Of a stretch of DNA of 64,000 bases, positions 31,133-39,683 are shown piece by piece. A model generated the notes under the pieces. The model had not been told where the DNA came from and searched no databases. It saw only the letters and a list, made by a program, of their open reading frames with translations. The DNA lies in NCBI GenBank assembly GCA_963789075.1, contig CAWBJQ010000002.1, positions 186,001 to 250,000 of the forward strand, read 5' to 3'. A program made the position numbers and the translations under genes. The DNA comes from DATATJ01 sp963789075 (lineage in GTDB: Bacteria > Acidobacteriota > Vicinamibacteria > Vicinamibacterales > CAVVIG01). Each line of letters opens with the position of its first letter. The stretch's first letter is position 1.

Positions 31133-32251
31133 GTGAATCGAATGAAGGGAATGCTGCAACGTTTTTCAAATCGCCGTTCGTTCCTCAAGCATGGAATTGC
31201 CGCGGCAGGCGCCGCGACGGCGGGCACCGTGCTGATGGGCCGCAGTCTGTCCGCCTTCAGACGGCCAGAGGACGATCGTTTCACACAGGGTGATGGTGGC
31301 TTCGACAACCTCACCAGGGGCGACGTCGCGATTCTCAGACTCCTGGCTGCGGCGGAGATCATCGAGGCCGACCTGTGGCAGCAATACAGCGAGCTAGGCG
31401 GAGTTGATGCGGCTTCTTCAGGCTACACGGCCGGCCTTCTCCAGCTCGACGGCGACATGCCGCAGTACATTTCCGACAACACCGACGACGAGATCAGCCA
31501 CGTGCAGTTCCTGAACGCTTATTTGCAATCGAGGGGCGAGGAGCCAGTCGACTTCGATCGGTTTCGCACGCTGCCTAGCAGTCAAGCCACAGGGGCCCAG
31601 CAAATCGGCCGGCTGACGAATCTCATGCAGCTCGCCGTTGACACCAGCTGGTGGACCCGCTACCGGAGCACGAAGAACCTGGATCTTGGGGCGAGGTTCG
31701 CGCAGGCGGTCCCGACGTTGAGCGTGGGGCAGCACCCGGCAATTCCCAGGAACAATGACGAGCTCGGCGATCCCAACAACGTCAGCAACCACGTGCAGGC
31801 GATCGCCAACACGGCAGGATTTCATTTCGGGTTTATCGAGCAGGCCGGCACCAGCTTGTACGCGACGATGAGTCAGCGAGTTACCAGCCCGGAAGTGTTG
31901 AAGGTCACGCTGAGCATCGGCGGATCAGAAATCATGCACTTCCAGACCTGGCACGACAAGGCAGGGAATGCCGTGCCTTTGACTGACGGTGATCTGACAT
32001 TCCCTGACCTGCAAGACAGTCGCGACGAAACGCTGAAGGCCAATCTGATCATGCCGGAACCGTGCGAGTTCATCAGCAAGAAGCTGCCGCGGTGCGCGAT
32101 CATCCGCCCGACGGGTCCGGGGCAGATTGATGCAACTGGGGCCATCAACGGCTTCATTGCCGATGGGCTCTTCAACGGTCAAACAAAGGAATTCGTTCAG
32201 CTCGTGCTTGGGATGGCCGCTGAGGCCGACGAGGCGCGGCGGGAGCGATAA
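31133..32251 (+). CDS. Tat-exported ferritin-like domain protein, 372 aa
   Basis: GTG 31133 follows GGGAG. The N-terminus carries a Tat-type signal (NRRSFLKHGIAAAGAATAGT). The body is a ferritin-like four-helix domain: DVAILRLLAAAEIIEADLWQ, DDEISHVQFLNAYLQSRGEE, and later GFIEQAGTSLYA and LSIGGSEIMHFQTWHDKA. Glu and His pairs suggest a di-metal or degenerate metal site (E-x-x-E...D-E-x-x-H). This matches the Ferritin_2/'ferritin-like domain' group found in Actinobacteria and Acidobacteria. Function unknown; a stress or metal role is an inference. Its stop is directly followed by an IS481-like fragment. Confidence 0.78.
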   Translation: MNRMKGMLQRFSNRRSFLKHGIAAAGAATAGTVLMGRSLSAFRRPEDDRFTQGDGGFDNLTRGDVAILRLLAAAEIIEADLWQQYSELGGVDAASSGYTAGLLQLDGDMPQYISDNTDDEISHVQFLNAYLQSRGEEPVDFDRFRTLPSSQATGAQQIGRLTNLMQLAVDTSWWTRYRSTKNLDLGARFAQAVPTLSVGQHPAIPRNNDELGDPNNVSNHVQAIANTAGFHFGFIEQAGTSLYATMSQRVTSPEVLKVTLSIGGSEIMHFQTWHDKAGNAVPLTDGDLTFPDLQDSRDETLKANLIMPEPCEFISKKLPRCAIIRPTGPGQIDATGAINGFIADGLFNGQTKEFVQLVLGMAAEADEARRER

Positions 32252-32538
32252 CCGTCGTCAACGCTGACGCGCAGGTACGCGGCCGGACCTATCCCTTTCA
32301 CGACCAGACCATCGCGGTGACGCACTGCGGCCGTATCTGCTTCAAAGGGCAGAAGGTGAATCTCAGCCACGTGTTTGCCGGGCAGAATGTCGGCGTGACC
32401 CAGGTGGGCGAGCGCATCTGGCTCGTCACCTTCATCCAGTACGATTTGGGGTATTTTGACGACGAGACGTGTCGGTTGGAACCGATTGAGAATCCGTTCG
32501 GCCCGAAACTGTTACCCGTCCGCTCGGGGTCGGAATGA
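32252..32538 (+). mobile_element. IS481-like transposase C-terminal remnant
   Basis: Starting right after the ferritin-like gene's stop, an open frame reads NADAQVRGRTYPFHDQTIAV, then THCGRICFKGQKVNLSHVFA, GQNVGVTQVGERIWLVTFIQ and YDLGYFDDETCRLEPIENPF, with a stop at 32538. This is the conserved C-terminal tail of IS481-family transposases or phage-type integrase-core proteins. No start codon, DDE domain or left end is present. Downstream TGTTACCGATCCGCTC (about 32541) resembles an IS481 terminal inverted-repeat end, and a partial copy CTGTTACCCGTCCGCTC sits inside the coding tail. Confidence 0.65.
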
Positions 32539-32645
32539 AGTGTTACCGATCCGCTCAGAATGGACCCGCCACATTTCGTCTGTGCTCTGCGGCGACGTGA
32601 CAAGGTTCTCGGGCAACTGCATGCGGTTGTGATGCAGCTCGTGTT

Positions 32646-33121
32646 TCACACACGTGTTGCAAGCGCAGTGAGGGCTCCCCACCAGGAGACTGCGACGAGC
32701 GCCACGCGGATCCAATTGAGCCGGACCCACCGCCGGGCCTCGGACTGGACGCGTCCGGCTGGAATGTTTCCGCCTCCGTCTTGAAGAAGGCGCTCGATCG
32801 TCGGGCGAAAGTACGCCAAGGTCCACCGCCAACAGTCGAGACGGCGCACGCCGCAGAAATGATCAGGGGCACGTCACGACTCCCTGCCCAGAGGGCCACG
32901 GCCAGGGCGCCGAGCCCGCTCAGCACGTAGAGCGCGGTTACAGGCTTCCAGAACGCCGGAAGATTCATCCGACTGACGGGTGATCCGACGAATCCGACGA
33001 GGGATTCGGGCGGCTTGCGGCTCCATGCGGGATGCACGACGAAGATTTCGTACATGCCAGCGCCGAAGACCAGCGACACCATGACCGAGTAGAACCACAG
33101 GGCTGTCGTATAGAGAGTCAT
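32646..33121 (-). CDS. DUF1772-like membrane protein (one frameshift)
   Basis: ATG 33121 (MTLYTTALWFYSVMVSLVFG) is chosen because it starts the first membrane helix and follows GGAGACGATGGG. Next come AGMYEIFVVHPAWSRKPPES, NLPAFWKPVTALYVLSGLGA and LWAGSRDVPLIISAACAV. Near 32850 the frame moves to RRLDCWRWTLAYFRPTIERL then WVRLNWIRVALVAVSWWGAL, ending ALATRV. Four TM helices with a conserved YFRP(T/N)-x-E motif between helices 3 and 4 resemble the anthrone-oxygenase/DUF1772 family. It diverges from a TetR gene whose operators lie in the shared promoter. Confidence 0.65.
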
Positions 33122-33177
33122 CCCATCGTCTCCACGATCGTGTCTGCACCACGACCGGCTTCTTCTTCGTGTTACGC

Positions 33178-33234
33178 TTGACACCATGTCAAGCACGCGG
33201 GCGCATCGTAGGACCAAACTTGACAGTGTGTCAA
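33178..33234. promoter_or_regulatory. Paired TTGACA-N3-TGTCAA operators
   Basis: Two perfect inverted repeats: TTGACA-CCA-TGTCAA at 33178-33192 and TTGACA-GTG-TGTCAA at 33220-33234. Centres are exactly 42 bp apart, four helical turns. The first covers the TetR ATG (33186); the second lies just inside the gene as annotated. Each left arm also equals the sigma-70 -35 consensus. They fit binding sites of the TetR protein controlling itself and the divergent membrane gene. Confidence 0.7.
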
Positions 33235-33885
33235 GCCCGAAGGGTGGCGACCCGGCGACCCGGCAGCGAATCTGCGAGGCGGCGCTTCGGCTGATTGTGA
33301 AACGCGGTGGCGCCGATGTCCCGCTCGCCGACGTCGCGAAAGCGGCGCGCGTGTCGCGGCAGGCCCTCTACCTGCATTTCAAGGACCGTGCGGCGCTGTT
33401 CCTGGCGGTCGCGCAGCACGCGGATGACAAGCGTGGACTTCCCGAGGCGATTCGTCGTCTCCAGCAGGCCCCGACCGGGCTGGATGCGCTCCGCCTCATG
33501 GCGGCCACGCGGGCCACGCTGAATCCCGAGATCTGGCCGCTGGCTCGGATCCTCGACAGCGTCCGCCGCGAGGATCCAGCCGCAGAGATCATCGTTGCAG
33601 AACCGACTGGCGGCGCGACTTGGCGCGTGCCGCATGATCGTCGAACAGCTCGCGCGAGACGGTTCGCTGCGGGCCGAACTCGAGCCAACGATCGCAGCCG
33701 ATCTGTTGTGGGCACTCACGTCGCTTCGCACGTGGGAAGACCTGGTGCTCGTCCGTGGGTGGACCGCCGCGCAGTACGAAGAACGTCTCGTCGCCACGCT
33801 GCTGCGAGTGCTCACGAACACTCCGGCGCCCGACACATCGAGCGTTTCAAAACGGCGCGACGCCGTTCGCTCGCAGAGACGCTGA
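33186..33885 (+). CDS. TetR-family transcriptional regulator (one frameshift)
   Basis: ATG 33186. The helix-turn-helix reads ATRQRICEAALRLIVKRGGA, DVPLADVAKAARVSRQALYL and HFKDRAALFLAVAQHADD. A GTG at 33228 (residue 15) is an alternative start that would leave both operators upstream. Near 33595 the frame changes; the ligand domain resumes as QNRLAARLGACRMIVEQLAR and TWEDLVLVRGWTAAQYEERL, ending at 33885. It probably regulates the divergent DUF1772-like gene. The C-terminal helices have the family's usual W-x-x-L-x-x-x-R-G-W motif for the AefR/TetR_C type. Confidence 0.75.
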
Positions 33886-33919
33886 CTGAGGCTCTCCGTC
33901 AGGGCTGGCGGCGTGGATG

Positions 33920-33978
33920 CCCACGCGGTGCCCCACGCGGATCGCCAAAATGAGTCGCCCACGCGGTTGCCCACGCGC
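33920..33978. repeat. Two 38-bp-spaced pairs of CCCACGCGG
   Basis: CCCACGCG(G/C) occurs at 33920, 33932, 33958 and 33970. Spacings of 12, 26 and 12 bp show a tandem 38-bp duplication, each unit holding two copies. It lies between the TetR gene end and the tRNA. It could be an iteron-like protein-binding array or a simple duplication; no replication gene is near. Confidence 0.55.
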
Positions 33979-34058
33979 ATCCTGAAGGGTTCAGAAGCGG
34001 GTGGCGGGCATCTGACGGAATGCGAAGTCTACCGTTTTCCTAGACGATTCGAGAGCAT

Positions 34059-34135
34059 TGGCGCGCCCGGCAGGACTCGAACCTGCGACCCCCGGCTTAG
34101 AAGGCCGGTGCACTATCCAACTGTGCTACGGGCGC
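34059..34135 (-). tRNA. tRNA-Arg (anticodon TCT)
   Basis: Reading leftwards from 34135, acceptor arm GCGCCCG pairs with CGGGCGC, discriminator G at 34062 and an encoded CCA at 34061-34059. The anticodon stem CCGGC/GCCGG encloses loop CTTCTAA with anticodon TCT, which reads AGA. The TpsiC arm contains GGTTCGAATCC. All cloverleaf parts pair, total 77 nt including CCA. Confidence 0.95.
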
Positions 34136-34332
34136 CTGCCGCCATCGTAACAGAACCGACGCGCGAAACCGGCTGACCGCTGCTCGCGGGCGTTCCACGC
34201 GAACGTCTCGAGCCTGTACGCTACCCTGGAGGGCGCTGGAGCGGACCCACGACTGGATGCGTCCTCCGCGCCGGGCGTGAGCATTTTGCACGCGGGCCTT
34301 CACCCGTCAGCAGTTCGCCGCACCCTAAAGAC

Positions 34333-35265
34333 ATGGACCATCTGCCGACGCCCCGTTCATCCGACGATCACGCCGTTCCGCCGCTGCAGCGCCTGGCATT
34401 CGTCGGGGCGGGACCGGTCGCCGCCACGCTGGCGCGCGCCATGCGCCGCGCCGGCCTGAACATCACCGCTGTCGCGAGCCGAAACCGTGCGCGAGCGGAA
34501 GCGGTGGTCGTCCAACTGCCAGGTGCGGTTGTCGCGCCCGATGTGCAGGCGGCAGTCGACGCGGCCGACCTCGTGTTTCTCACGGTGCCCGACGATGCGA
34601 TCCGGCGCGTGTGCGACGGCGTCAGCTGGCGGGCGGACGCCGCCGTCGTCCACTGCAGCGGAGCGACAGAAGTGGCGGTTCTCGAATCCGCCAGAGCCGC
34701 CGGCGCGCACATCGGCGCGTTTCACCCGCTACAGATGTTCGCGAACCCGGACGTCGCGCTCGACACTCTGCCCGGCTGCACGGTGACGATCGATGCGGCG
34801 GCGCCGCTCGATCAACTCCTGGAAGATCTTTGCCATCGCATCGCGTGCCGGCCGGTTCACCTGCCGCCGGGCCAGCGCGCCTTGTATCACGCGTCCGCCA
34901 ACTACGTTGGCCCGTTCGTCATTGCGCTGATGCAGGAGGCGACGGCGATGTGGCGGGCGCTCGGCGCGTCCGACCAAGAGGCGCTCGACGCGCTCATGCC
35001 GCTGCTTCGCGGCACGATCGCCGCGGTGCAGGACGGCGGCCTTGCCCGCGGCATGGGCGGGTGCGTTGCGCGCGGAGATATCGGGACGGTGAAAAGGCAT
35101 CTGGCCGCGATCGAGCAACTGTCACCGGAGATGGCGAGTCTCTATCGTCAGTTGACGCTGCGTACGATCCCGCTCGCTATCGCTCGCGGGACGCTGCCGC
35201 ACGAGACAGCCGCGGAGATTCGCGCGATCGTTGATGCTGAGGGCCCTGCGGAACGGCAGGACTAA
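34333..35265 (+). CDS. Rossmann/DUF2520-domain oxidoreductase-like protein, 310 aa
   Basis: NAD(P)-binding Rossmann domain at the N-terminus (RLAFVGAGPVAATLARAMRR, about 20-39) and AADLVFLTVPDDAIRRVC. The DUF2520 helical domain follows (HIGAFHPLQMFANPDVALDT; ALYHASANYVGPFVIALMQE). The G-A-F-H-P-L-Q and H-A-A/S-A-x-x-x motifs are hallmarks of the YqgE/DUF2520 group related to pyrroline-5-carboxylate reductase and to ketopantoate-type dehydrogenases. The gene in other bacteria often sits beside pantothenate synthesis genes; none is here. The stop codon lies inside a palindromic repeat (35255-35276). Confidence 0.82.
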   Translation: MDHLPTPRSSDDHAVPPLQRLAFVGAGPVAATLARAMRRAGLNITAVASRNRARAEAVVVQLPGAVVAPDVQAAVDAADLVFLTVPDDAIRRVCDGVSWRADAAVVHCSGATEVAVLESARAAGAHIGAFHPLQMFANPDVALDTLPGCTVTIDAAAPLDQLLEDLCHRIACRPVHLPPGQRALYHASANYVGPFVIALMQEATAMWRALGASDQEALDALMPLLRGTIAAVQDGGLARGMGGCVARGDIGTVKRHLAAIEQLSPEMASLYRQLTLRTIPLAIARGTLPHETAAEIRAIVDAEGPAERQD

Positions 35266-35390
35266 AGTCCTGCGCCACGAGTGCGGGAGTCTGCAGGACG
35301 ACAGGCCTACGTCCAACGGCACGAATGCGGGAGGCGCACTGACGACACGCGGGAGTCTGCGGGGCCAAAATCCTGCGCTACGAATGTGGC
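35255..35390. repeat. AGGACT palindrome (family A) with degenerate copies
   Basis: GGCAGGACTAAAGTCCTGCGCC at 35255-35276 overlaps the stop codon at 35263-35265. Degenerate partners follow (CGGGAGTCTGCAGGAC near 35285, CGGGAGTCTGCGGGGCC near 35352, and AAAATCCTGCGCTACG near 35368), so the whole spacer before the ADOP gene is repeat-derived. Other copies: 48317-48338 and 58376-58396. Confidence 0.7.
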
Positions 35391-35393
35391 GCG

Positions 35394-37850
35394 TCATTCC
35401 GCGCGCAGCGCGTGCACCGGGTCAACAGTCGTCGCCTGCCGCGCGGGGACGTAGCTGGCCAGCCCCGCGGCGCCCGCCAGCCCCAGCGCGACGGCGACGT
35501 ACGTGAGTGGGTCGGTGGCGCTCACGTCGAAGAGCAGCGACGACAGCACCCGCGTCAGCGTGATCGCAACCGCCAGCCCGCACGCGACGCCGATCGCGGC
35601 GAGCCGCACGCCGTGCCCCACGAACAAGCGCGTCACCTCACCTGCGCGCGCGCCGAGCGCGATACGGATGCCGATCTCGCGCGTGCGCTGCGACACCGAA
35701 TACGCGATCACGCCGTAGACGCCCGCCACGCCGAGCAGCAGCGCCATCGCGCCGGCAATCGCGAGCATCACGAGCGTGAACGACGTCCGCGCCATCGATT
35801 GCCGTGTAGATCGTCCTGCAGCGTCCGGACACTCGCCAGCGGCAGGTTCGGATTCACCGCCCAGACGGCGCGGCCGATCTCGTCGACGAAGCCGCTCGAT
35901 CCCGTGCGGCGGCTGCGAACGACGTAGACGACCGTCCGGCGGACCGACACGGCGTCGCCCGAGAAATCCGACATCAGAATCGGCCAGAAGATGGTCGCCG
36001 GCGCTGGCTGATCGACGCCGTCATCGCGTTCGTCGCCGACGACGCCGACGACTTCGCGCCAGGGCGCTTGTGGACTGTCGCGGACGCGCTTGCCGATCGC
36101 CGCGCCCGGATCGTGCCAGAGCTCGCGCGCGAGGTTCTCGGACACCATCACGACCGGCCGCTTGTCGTACACGTCTTCCCACGTCAAATCGCGCCCCGCA
36201 ATCAGCGGCACGCCCAGGGTCGCCCGTGCGCCGGGCGCCACGAACCTGAAGCGGCGCAGCGGCGGAATCTTCGATTCGGCGTAGACGTGATCTTCCGCGA
36301 ACACCGCATCGCGCCGTCCGTTGCTCAACATCGGCACGTCGCTGGTGATACCGACCGAGGCGACGCCGGGAATCGCGGCGATTTTGTCGGCGATGCTCTG
36401 CTCCATACGGATCGTCTGCGTCGGATCTGGCACCTGCGCTTCGGGAATCGTACAAGCGCAGCGTCTGGACTTCTTCGGGCGCGGAGAATCCGGGATTCAC
36501 GCGCTTCAACGCCTGAAACGTCCGGATCATCAGCCCCGAGCCGACCAGCAGCACCATCGCCAGCGCCACCTGGACGATGACGAGCGTGTTGCGCGCGCGA
36601 TGCCGCTCTTTGCTCTGACTGATGGTGCGTCCGCCGGCGCGCAGCGATCCGGCCAGCTGCGGCCGCACGTACTTGACGACCGGAATCAGTCCGAACAGCA
36701 GACCCGCGACGATCGAGATCGCGAAGCGTGAACGCCAGCACCGCGCCGTCGATGCCGATCTCGTCGAGGCGCGGCAGGCTGGCCGGCGCAATCGCCACCA
36801 GCGACGCGCAGCGCTGCGGCGGCGAGGCCGAGCCCGAGCACGCCGCCGAGCACGCCGAGCGTGACGCTCTCGAGCAGCAGCTCGCGCGCGATCTGCGGCC
36901 AGCCCGGCGCCGAGCGCCGCGCGAATCGCGAGCTCCTGCTGGCGCCCTTCGGCGCGCACGAGCAGGAGGTTGGCGACGTTGGCGCACGCGATGAGCAGCA
37001 CGAGCGCAATCGTGCCCATCAAGACCCAGAGCACGCCGCCGATGTCGCCGATCAGCTGATCTTTCAGCGGACGCAGCGCCGGCATCAGACGCGCGTCGTC
37101 GAACATCTTGGCGTTGAACCCGGGATACGGCGGGTAGCGCTGCAGCGCGATCGGCACCAGGCGCGCGACGTCGGCATTGGCCTTCGCCAGCGTCACTCCT
37201 GGCGCGAGCCGCGCGATCGCGGAGAAGCTGAAGTTGCCGAGATAAGATCTTGGCCGGATCGATGCGCATCGGCAGGAAGAAGCGCCGGCTTGCGATCGAG
37301 GAACCGAAAGCGCTCGGGCAGGACGCCGATGATCTCGCGCGGCCGGCCGTCGACCATCAGCGACTGACCGATCGCCCGGGCATCGCCGCCGAACTTCGTC
37401 TGCCAATAGCCGTACGACAGCACCACCGTTTCCGCGCCGACCGGCGAATCGTCCTCGCGTGTGAAGATGCGGCCGAGCGCCGGCCGGGCACCCAGAATCG
37501 GCAGCACGCCGTCGGTTACATCGATGCAGACGACCTCTTCGGGCTCTGCACGGCCCGGTGACCGATGCCGTGTCGTTGCGCCACAGCCCGACGTCTTCGA
37601 ACGATCGCGCCTGCTCGCGGTAGGTCGCATAGAGAAACGGCGCCGCGCCTCCGTGCGCGACGCCGATGCCGGTCGCGGAGTGATCGACGTCTACGAGCCG
37701 ATCGGCGTGCGGGTACGGCAGCGGCTTCAGCAGCACGCCTTGAATCACGCTGAAGATCGCGGTATTCGCGCCGATGCCGATCGCGAGCGTCACCACCGCG
37801 ACCGCCGTGAACAGCGGCAGCTGCACCAAGCGCCGAATCACATGTCGCAT
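35394..37850 (-). CDS. ADOP-type ABC transporter permease, MacB/FtsX family (many frameshifts)
   Basis: A large permease of the Acidobacteria-duplicated-orphan-permease type: two MacB-like periplasmic core domains and two FtsX domains, no ATPase gene adjacent. The N-terminus reads LPLFTAVAVVTLAIGIGANT, AIFSVIQGVLLKPLPYPHAD and VDVDHSATGIGVAHGGAAPF. The conserved A-N-V-A-N-L-L-L-V-R-A segment (CANVANLLLVRAEGRQQELA, about 36960) and the second core (VGITSDVPMLSNGRRDAVFA; GVPLIAGRDLTWEDVYDKRP) are intact. The C-terminus has AIAGAMALLLGVAGVYGVIA then EIGIRIALGARAGEV and VPARQATTVDPVHALRAE. Frame changes are needed near 37550, 37240, 36880, 36720, 36440 and 35800, giving about 815 residues after repair, a usual length. 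Confidence 0.8.
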
Positions 37851-38028
37851 GCGTGTAGATACGCAATCGACAATCGCTTTGTTGCCTCGCCGCCGGTTGA
37901 TCGCCGCGTGGCACCGCGATTGCTCTCATCAAGGCAGACCGCGCCCGTTCGGCTCTCTGCCGGACGGCAACACACCCGCCTCACGAACGGAGGGCCGCAC
38001 GAGAAGCCCTCCGGCTCGCCATGTACAT

Positions 38029-38088
38029 GGAAAAGGGGCCGTACCCCTTTTTCTCGTGATTCAACTGAAAAGGGTACGGCCCCTTTTC
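38029..38088. repeat. Large inverted repeat AAAAGGGGCCGTACCCCTTTT (family E)
   Basis: Two oppositely oriented copies of a palindrome: GGAAAAGGGGCCGTACCCC followed by TTTTTC (38029-38053), and GAAAAGGGTACGGCCCCTTTTC-like sequence (38067-38088), separated by 13 bp. Together they form a long hairpin between the ADOP gene's promoter side and the end of the 38170 gene. A spurious 'KGAVPFSVES' protein is encoded across it. Confidence 0.7.
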
Positions 38089-38169
38089 GGGGTGCGCAGG
38101 TAAGAAGAAAGAGACTACACACGCGCGTCCGTCGCGATGGGCACGCGTGTGTAACGGCAGGACTGTGGC

Positions 38170-38896
38170 TTATCGCGGCGGGCAGTTACCCGAGATCGGC
38201 ATCACGCTCTGCACGCGAAATTCTGGCAACGCCGCTGGTGCTGTCGCCGCGCCAGGCGTCCCGCTGCTCGCGGCGCTGGTGGCGCTTGTCGAACTCGTCG
38301 GCGGCGCCAAGGTACCGACCATCTGCACGCGCTGACCGCGGAAGCCCGCGACGTCGCGCCACTCAGCTGATAACCCGCAGGTGTCGATCCCGCCGGCGCT
38401 GCGGCGCTGGGAGTCGTTGCCGGCGATCCAACCGGTGACGATCCCGCCGCCGGCGTCGTTGGCGACGTCGTGGTGTGCTCGTCGCGTTGGCGGCATCGTG
38501 CCTGCGGTTCCGGTCGCGCCGACTCGTCCCGGCTGTTCCAGTCGTTCCGGTTCGCGGCTGTCCGCTGTGCGGGTTCCAGTCGTGCGGCGTTGGGGGACAG
38601 CCGGCCGGTGAGCCTGCGGCGCCAGCCGTGCCGGCCGCACCCGTTGCCGCCGGCGGCGCTGGAGGACCGCTCGCCATCTGACCAGGTGTCGGCGTACCGG
38701 CGCCGACCGTGACGTTCGAGAGCGTAAACGGATCAGTCGACGAAGCGCCGCCGCCGACGCAGCCGATGAGCGTGATCGTTTGCGTTGGTGATCCCGTCAT
38801 CGATCCGGTCTGGCTCGTCGGCGTTTGCGTACTCTGGCCCGCGAAGGCGGCCGCTGCGCAGGCAAATGCGAATCCGGTCAGCAGAGCTGTTTTCAT
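38170..38896 (-). CDS. Secreted hypothetical protein (several frameshifts)
   Basis: ATG 38896 (MKTALLTGFAFACAAAAFAG) follows AAGGAG. After the signal peptide comes QTITLIGCVGGGASSTDPFT, the typical opening of a small secreted OB-like acidobacterial family, then a low-complexity Ala/Gly/Pro/Thr region (about 38410-38640) where the frame is lost at least twice. The C-terminus resumes in another frame as FRGQRVQMVGTLAPPTSSTS and ALPEFRVQSVMPISGNCPPR. The family order (T-L-x-G-C-V ... V-x-I-x-G-T ... F-x-V-x-S-V-x-x-x-x-x-x-C) is kept. Confidence 0.6.
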
Positions 38897-39617
38897 GAGT
38901 TGCTCCTTGAACACACAGCCGATTGACTGCAATCACACCGCCACTGGAGCGAACGGCTGGGCACACCGACCTCAGGCTTACCGGTCGGTGTCGTCTGAAG
39001 CGCCTCACTTTGTTGCGATTGCCGCAGGCTTTCATGTCGCACCATCGTCGCGTGTGGCTGCGCGTGGTATCGAGGAACAGCCAGCCGCAGGTGTCGTCCG
39101 CGCAGGCGCGCACGCGCGCGATCGCGTCGGTCGTCAACAGTTCCACCGCGGCGCGGATCACCGGCGCGAATATCTCGTCGCCGAGCGACCGTGCACGATC
39201 GCCCTGCGTGATCAGCGCGAGGCGGCCGCCGCGCGGCGTCAGGCGCAGGCGCGCCAGCGCGGTGTGAATGTGGCCGTTGAGCAGGTCGAGATCCGCGGCG
39301 GCAGGCTGGCGTGTCTGGGCGGCGGCGGCGATCGCTCGATATAGCGCCTCCCGTAATTCGAGTGCGTCCGACAGCGCCGCGCGCGCTGCCGCCGGCTTCT
39401 GCACGGCCGTGCGGCGCAGCCGCTGCGCGTCCGTGCGCACGAGCACCTCGCGCGCTTCAGCCCATGCCACCAGATCGCCGAACGTCCGCAGATGCTCCTC
39501 CGGCTCGGCGCCGCGCGATCCGACGGTGTTCGTGAAGTCGATGGCGAGATGGCCGCCGCAGAAATCGAACGTGTAGCCAGGCTCCGAGCGCTGCGCGGCC
39601 GCTGGGGATGTAACCAT
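38733..39617 (-). CDS. CGNR zinc-finger / ABATE-domain putative transcription regulator
   Basis: ATG 39617. The N-terminal ABATE domain reads YTFDFCGGHLAIDFTNTVGS and HLRTFGDLVAWAEAREVLVR. The C-terminal CGNR zinc finger is complete: VRACADDTCGWLFLDTTRSH then TRRWCDMKACGNRNKVRRF (Cys pairs C-x4-C and C-x4-C). CGNR proteins are thought to be stress-response regulators. After the finger (about 38975) the open frame runs on to 38733 in Arg-rich sequence and overlaps the next gene's start, so the true end is probably near 38960 and one base may be wrong. A repeat operator overlaps its start codon. Confidence 0.8.
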   Translation of the reverse strand: MVTSPAAAQRSEPGYTFDFCGGHLAIDFTNTVGSRGAEPEEHLRTFGDLVAWAEAREVLVRTDAQRLRRTAVQKPAAARAALSDALELREALYRAIAAAAQTRQPAAADLDLLNGHIHTALARLRLTPRGGRLALITQGDRARSLGDEIFAPVIRAAVELLTTDAIARVRACADDTCGWLFLDTTRSHTRRWCDMKACGNRNKVRRFRRHRPVSLRSVCPAVRSSGGVIAVNRLCVQGATHENSSADRIRICLRSGRLRGPEYANADEPDRIDDGITNANDHAHRLRRRRRFVD

Positions 39618-39683
39618 CAAAGTGTACCTGACAGGTTACCATTCCAAAGGTGTAACCTTCAAAAACTGTTGTGGAGGTTACAC
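39610..39683. promoter_or_regulatory. Tandem GTAACC-N18-GGTTAC operator array
   Basis: Unit 1 (39610-39639): GTAACC, 18-base spacer, GGTTAC. Unit 2 (39652-39681): GTAACC, 18-base spacer, GGTTAC, with arms extended to 8 bp (GTGTAACC 39650-39657, GGTTACAC 39676-39683). The unit period is exactly 42 bp and both spacers have the same length. Unit 1 covers the CGNR start codon; unit 2 lies about 100 bp before the DinB gene. It fits an autoregulatory site of the CGNR protein, shared with the divergent DinB gene. Confidence 0.65.

Noticed and set aside
33920..33978. CCCACGCGG iterons as a replication origin
   Set aside because: No replication initiator, no DnaA boxes or AT-rich region beside it; a duplication is simpler.
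37838..38122. A 94-aa open frame (KGAVPFSVES)
   Set aside because: It is encoded by the family E palindromic repeat, which produces the same spurious protein wherever it occurs.
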